Source of the DNA: Janibacter limosus
GTDB lineage: Bacteria; Actinomycetota; Actinomycetes; Actinomycetales; Dermatophilaceae
DNA: 64,000 bases
Assembly (NCBI RefSeq): GCF_004295485.1
Contig: NZ_CP036164.1
Span: 1,240,001-1,304,000 of the forward strand
Direction of reading: 5' to 3'
Shown here: piece by piece, positions 61,189 through 64,000 of the stretch
Numbering within the stretch: position 1 is the stretch's first letter
Layout of the letters: every line of letters starts with the position of its first letter
The notes under the pieces: model-generated
What the model was told of the DNA's origin: nothing
What the model saw: only the letters and a program-made list of their open reading frames with translations
The model's database searches: none
Program-made: the position numbers and the translations under genes

Positions 61189-61899
61189 ATGACACCGCGC
61201 CGAGTGCTCGTCACCGGAGGCAATCGAGGCATCGGCGAGGCCATCGCCCGCCGCCTGAAGGAAGACGGCCACACGGTCGTGGTCACGTCCCGGTCGGGCG
61301 ATCCAGTCGACGGGATCGACGCCGTCGCCTGCGAGATCACCGACAGCGACTCGGTCGATGCCGCCTTCGTGGAGGCCAAGGAGCGACTGGGTGGCGACGT
61401 GGAGGTGCTCGTCGCCAACGCGGGCATCACCAAGGACACCCTGCTGATGCGGATGACCGACGACGAGTTCGCCTCGGTCGTCGACACCAACCTGCACGGC
61501 ACCTTCCGGTGCGTGCGCCGTGCGGCGACCCCGATGGTCAAGGCCCGCTTCGGTCGGGTCGTGCTCATCTCGAGCGTCGTCGGTCTCTACGGGTCACCCG
61601 GTCAGGCCAACTACGCCGCGTCCAAGGCCGGTCTGGTCGGCCTCGCCCGCTCGATGACGCGTGAGCTCGGCGCCCGGGGCATCACCGCCAATGTCGTGGC
61701 GCCCGGGTTCATCGAGACCGACATGACGGCCGAGCTGCCCGACAAGACCAAGGCCGAGTACCAGGCCGCCATCCCGGCCCGTCGCTACGGCGGCGCCGCC
61801 GAGGTGGCTGCGGCCGTCTCCTTCCTCGCCTCCGACGACGCGGCCTACATCTCCGGCGCGGTCATCCCCGTCGACGGCGGCCTCGGCATGGGCCACTGA
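61189..61899 (+). CDS. fabG: 3-oxoacyl-ACP reductase
   Basis: 236-residue short-chain dehydrogenase: TGGNRGIGEAIA NADP motif (about 8-19), NAGITKDTLL, catalytic Ser in LISSVVG and YAASKAG with Tyr and Lys. The pair with fabI just downstream matches the mabA-inhA arrangement of mycobacteria, acting in type II fatty acid synthesis. AAGGAG lies before ATG 61189. Confidence 0.94.
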   Translation: MTPRRVLVTGGNRGIGEAIARRLKEDGHTVVVTSRSGDPVDGIDAVACEITDSDSVDAAFVEAKERLGGDVEVLVANAGITKDTLLMRMTDDEFASVVDTNLHGTFRCVRRAATPMVKARFGRVVLISSVVGLYGSPGQANYAASKAGLVGLARSMTRELGARGITANVVAPGFIETDMTAELPDKTKAEYQAAIPARRYGGAAEVAAAVSFLASDDAAYISGAVIPVDGGLGMGH

Positions 61900-61937
61900 C
61901 CCACCCCTTCTTCCTCCCGCAGAACGAAAGGCAGCAG

Positions 61938-62693
61938 ATGCTCACCGGAAAGACCTTCCTCATCACGGGCGTCCTCATGGAGTCCTCGATCGCCTTCCAC
62001 GTCGCCAAGCTGGCGCAGGAGCAGGGGGCCAAGGTGATCCTCACCAGCTTCGGCCGGACGATGAAGATCACCAGGACCATCGCCAAGCGGCTGCCGCAGG
62101 AAGCCCCGGTCATCGAGCTCGACGTCACCAGCGAGGAGGACCTCGCCGCACTGTCCGACCGCATCGGTGAGCACGCCGAGCGCCTCGACGGGGTCCTGCA
62201 CTCCATCGGCTTCGCCCCCGAGGGTGCCTTCAACTTCCTCGAGGCGAAGTGGGAGGACGTCGCCACCGCCGTCCACGTCTCGGCCTACTCGCTCAAGGCC
62301 CTCGGCGTCGCCGCGCTCCCGCGGATGAGCGAAGGCGGCTCGATCGTCGGACTGACCTTCGACGCCTCCTATGCCTGGCCGGTCTACGACTGGATGGGGG
62401 TCGCCAAGGCGGCCTTCGAGTCCACCAACCGCTACCTCGCGCGTGACCTCGGCCCGAAGGGAGTCCGCTGCAACCTCGTCGCCGCCGGACCGATCCGCAC
62501 CACCGCGGCCAAGTCGATCCCCGGGTTCGAGCAGTTCGAGGAGTCCTGGGACACCCGCTCGCCCATCGGCTGGGACGTCAACGACCCGGTACCGACCGCC
62601 AAGGCCTGCACGATGCTCCTGTCCGACTGGTTCCCCGCCACGACCGGCGAGATCCTGCACGTCGACGGTGGCGTGCACGCGATGGGGATCTGA
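61938..62693 (+). CDS. fabI: Enoyl-ACP reductase (InhA/FabI type)
   Basis: 251-residue enoyl-ACP reductase. LTGKTFLITGVLMESSIAFHVAK is the atypical NAD loop of FabI/InhA, HSIGFAPEGAF follows, and the catalytic Tyr-X6-Lys is YDWMGVAK. Reduces enoyl-ACP in the last step of each elongation cycle. ATG 61938 with AAAGG upstream, 38 bases after fabG. Confidence 0.95.
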   Translation: MLTGKTFLITGVLMESSIAFHVAKLAQEQGAKVILTSFGRTMKITRTIAKRLPQEAPVIELDVTSEEDLAALSDRIGEHAERLDGVLHSIGFAPEGAFNFLEAKWEDVATAVHVSAYSLKALGVAALPRMSEGGSIVGLTFDASYAWPVYDWMGVAKAAFESTNRYLARDLGPKGVRCNLVAAGPIRTTAAKSIPGFEQFEESWDTRSPIGWDVNDPVPTAKACTMLLSDWFPATTGEILHVDGGVHAMGI

Positions 62694-62710
62694 GCCCTCC
62701 CGCTCCCTGA

Positions 62711-62856
62711 GGTCCCTGAGGAGGCCGCGCCGCGGCCGTCTCGAAGGGTCGGCTCTCGCTCTCGCTCCCGGTGAGGACGGCCGGCGCGCTGCCGAAGTCC
62801 TTCGTCCTCGTCGGGTGGGGTTGTCGTTCTCGACTTCGGCTTGATGCTGCGCCGAC
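62711..62856 (+). repeat. Type B + type A element, first tandem copy
   Basis: Type B at 62711-62750 with hairpin GGCCGC-GCC-GCGGCC, then type A at 62779-62856. Followed at a 165-base period by a second B + A pair. The two copies fill the 350-base gap between convergent fabI and serB; I see no gene in it. Confidence 0.8.
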
Positions 62857-62875
62857 CCTCCTCACCGTCCGCTCC

Positions 62876-63009
62876 GGTCCCTGAGGAGGCCGCCCCGCGG
62901 CCGTCTCGAAGGGTCCGCCCCCGGTGTGGACGGCCGGCGCGCTGCCGAAGTCCTTCGTCCTCGTCGGGCGTGGTTGTCGTTCTCGACTTCGGCTTGATGC
63001 TGCGCCGAC
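62876..63009 (+). repeat. Type B + type A element, second tandem copy
   Basis: Type B at 62876-62915 with hairpin GGCCGC-CCC-GCGGCC and type A at 62932-63009; both copies run on into CCTCCTC(A/G)CCGTCCGCTC, so the whole block was duplicated. Confidence 0.8.
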
Positions 63010-63043
63010 CCTCCTCGCCGTCCGCTCGGCTCTGGGCGGCGGG

Positions 63044-63775
63044 TCAGGTCAGGGGGTGGCCGCCCTCGTCGTCGGGCTGGGGGAGCGGGTCGATGCCGAG
63101 GATGTCCAGGACGCGGCGCAGGTCCGGCTCGTCGATCGAGACGTCGGCCTGCTCGCGCACGGCGGGCTTGGCGCAGAAGGCGATCCCGAGCTGGGCGGCG
63201 GCCATCATGTCGAGGTCGTTCGCCCCGTCACCGACGGCCACGGTCCGGTCCATCTCGATGCCGGAGGCAGCGGCGAGGCGGATGACGAACTCCGCCTTGG
63301 CAGCACGGTCGACCACATCGCCGAGCACCTTGCCGGTGAGGTGACCGTCGATGATCTCCAGGTGGTTGGCCCGAGCCTGGGCGATGCCCAGCTCGCTGGC
63401 CAGGTCGTCGACGACCTCGGTGAACCCACCGCTGACGAGACCCACGGTGTGGCCGGACTCGACGAGGGTCGTGACGAGGGTGCGGGCGCCGGGCGTCAGC
63501 CGAACGGCGGCGCGGACCCGGTCGAGGACCTCGACGGGCAGTCCCTCGAGGGTGGCCACCCGTGCGTGCAGGCTCTGCGCGAAGTCCAGCTCGCCCCGCA
63601 TCGCGGCCTCGGTGACGGCCGCGACCTGCTCACGGGTTCCCGCGTGCTCGGCGATGAGCTCGATGACCTCGTCACGGATGAGCGTGCTGTCGACGTCCAT
63701 CACGAGGACCAGTGGTCCCTCGCCCGGGAGAGCGGGTGCCGGTGCCTGGTCGGTGCTGCCCGGGGTGCGTGCCAT
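63044..63775 (-). CDS. serB: Phosphoserine phosphatase SerB
   Basis: 243-residue HAD phosphatase: nucleophile motif DVDST at 27-31, LVSGGFTEVV as motif II, Lys in DVVDRAAKAEF, and GDGANDLDMMAAA as motif III/IV. Last step of serine synthesis. It lacks the ACT domains of mycobacterial SerB2. ATG 63775 lies 7 bases from TAGACT, which is built on the glgC stop. Confidence 0.93.
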   Translation of the reverse strand: MARTPGSTDQAPAPALPGEGPLVLVMDVDSTLIRDEVIELIAEHAGTREQVAAVTEAAMRGELDFAQSLHARVATLEGLPVEVLDRVRAAVRLTPGARTLVTTLVESGHTVGLVSGGFTEVVDDLASELGIAQARANHLEIIDGHLTGKVLGDVVDRAAKAEFVIRLAAASGIEMDRTVAVGDGANDLDMMAAAQLGIAFCAKPAVREQADVSIDEPDLRRVLDILGIDPLPQPDDEGGHPLT

Positions 63776-63782
63776 GGGCAGG

Positions 63783-63788
63783 AGTCTA
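63783..63788 (-). promoter_or_regulatory. -10 box TAGACT overlapping a stop codon, leaderless serB
   Basis: On the minus strand TAGACT begins with the TAG stop of glgC (63788-63786) and ends 7 bases before serB ATG 63775. Confidence 0.5.
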
Positions 63789-64000
63789 GGTCTGGTCGAA
63801 GACGTATCCCTTGCCCACCACGGTGATACCCGACTCGGTCACGTGCAGGCCGCGAGCCCGGTCCTCGTCGTGGTCGTGCCCGAGGCGGATCCCCTCTGGC
63901 AGGTGCACCCCCTTGTCGACGATGACCCTGTTCAGATGTACGTACCGGCCCACGTCCACACCGTCGAGCAGGACGCTGTCCAGCACGTCGCTGTAGCTGT
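63786..64000 (-). CDS. glgC: Glucose-1-phosphate adenylyltransferase, C-terminal part
   Basis: 71 C-terminal residues; the rest is beyond the window. The left-handed beta-helix part SVLLDGVDVGRYVHLNRVIVDKGVHLPEG and the ending ESGITVVGKGYVF are those of actinobacterial GlgC, which makes ADP-glucose for glycogen or maltosyl phosphate synthesis. Ends 10 bases before the serB ATG. Confidence 0.85.
   Translation of the reverse strand, partial: SYSDVLDSVLLDGVDVGRYVHLNRVIVDKGVHLPEGIRLGHDHDEDRARGLHVTESGITVVGKGYVFDQT

Noticed and set aside
62578-63344. Short ORFs across the fabI-serB gap on both strands
   Set aside because: They follow the repeated A/B elements and lack ribosome sites or conserved sequence; the gap is better explained as repeats.

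Overview
This 64 kb window is a stretch of chromosomal core genome from a high-GC Gram-positive actinomycete. I read it as such because of GTG/ATG/TTG starts, dense 4-bp gene overlaps, and marker genes restricted to or typical of Actinobacteria: rbpA, whiA, opcA, a four-domain S1 protein, a CoaE-GrpB fusion, a sufR-B-D-Rieske-C-S-U-T operon, an acVLRF1-type release factor, and DUF3068 and DUF3099 proteins. The gene content and order would fit a member of Micrococcales such as the Intrasporangiaceae, but that placement is inference. No phage, insertion sequence, integron, CRISPR array, tRNA or rRNA gene was seen.

Layout. 1-0.9 kb: end of a heptose-phosphate locus (gmhA partial, gmhB). 1.0-4.7 kb: a DUF3068 membrane protein, a methyltransferase and rpsA. 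4.7-9.7 kb: coaE fused to a GrpB domain, a small partner gene, uvrB, and a TerC transporter behind a manganese (yybP-ykoY) riboswitch. 9.7-13.8 kb: back-to-back EamA and LysE exporters, an MBL hydrolase and a GH15 glucosidase/trehalase. 13.8-23 kb: uvrA and a livKHMGF branched-chain amino acid importer. 23-32 kb: a Rieske lipoprotein, uvrC-rapZ-yvcK-whiA, then gap-pgk-tpiA-secG-rbpA. 32-40.6 kb: a minus-strand pentose-phosphate operon tkt-tal-pgi-zwf-opcA-pgl. 40.7-44.5 kb: heme O and heme A synthesis (ctaB, ctaA) and an ABC-2 exporter. 44.5-51.7 kb: the SUF Fe-S assembly operon followed by acVLRF1. 52-57.8 kb: a zinc metallopeptidase, an ABC-F protein, and assimilatory sulfite reduction (sir, cysH, sirohydrochlorin chelatase). 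57.8-64 kb: an ABC exporter, SURF1, two small proteins, fabG-fabI, serB and the 3' end of glgC.

The genes join into several functional sets: nucleotide excision repair (uvrA, uvrB, uvrC within about 19 kb); lower glycolysis next to the oxidative and non-oxidative pentose phosphate pathway; Fe-S assembly serving sulfite reductase and APS reductase; and heme A plus SURF1 for cytochrome oxidase.

The coding content is largely ordinary; the unusual signals are regulatory and repetitive. They are: (i) three tandem 30-bp repeats that form a 29-codon ORF bridging cysH and the chelatase gene by stop/start overlaps; (ii) palindromic intergenic elements found only between convergent genes, one class with compensatory base changes in its hairpin; (iii) a strongly over-represented 9-mer, CGAAGGGGG; (iv) about fourteen genes with a TANNNT box 6-8 bases before the start codon, implying leaderless transcripts, two of them with the -10 box built on the upstream gene's TAG stop; and (v) two overlapping divergent -10 boxes.
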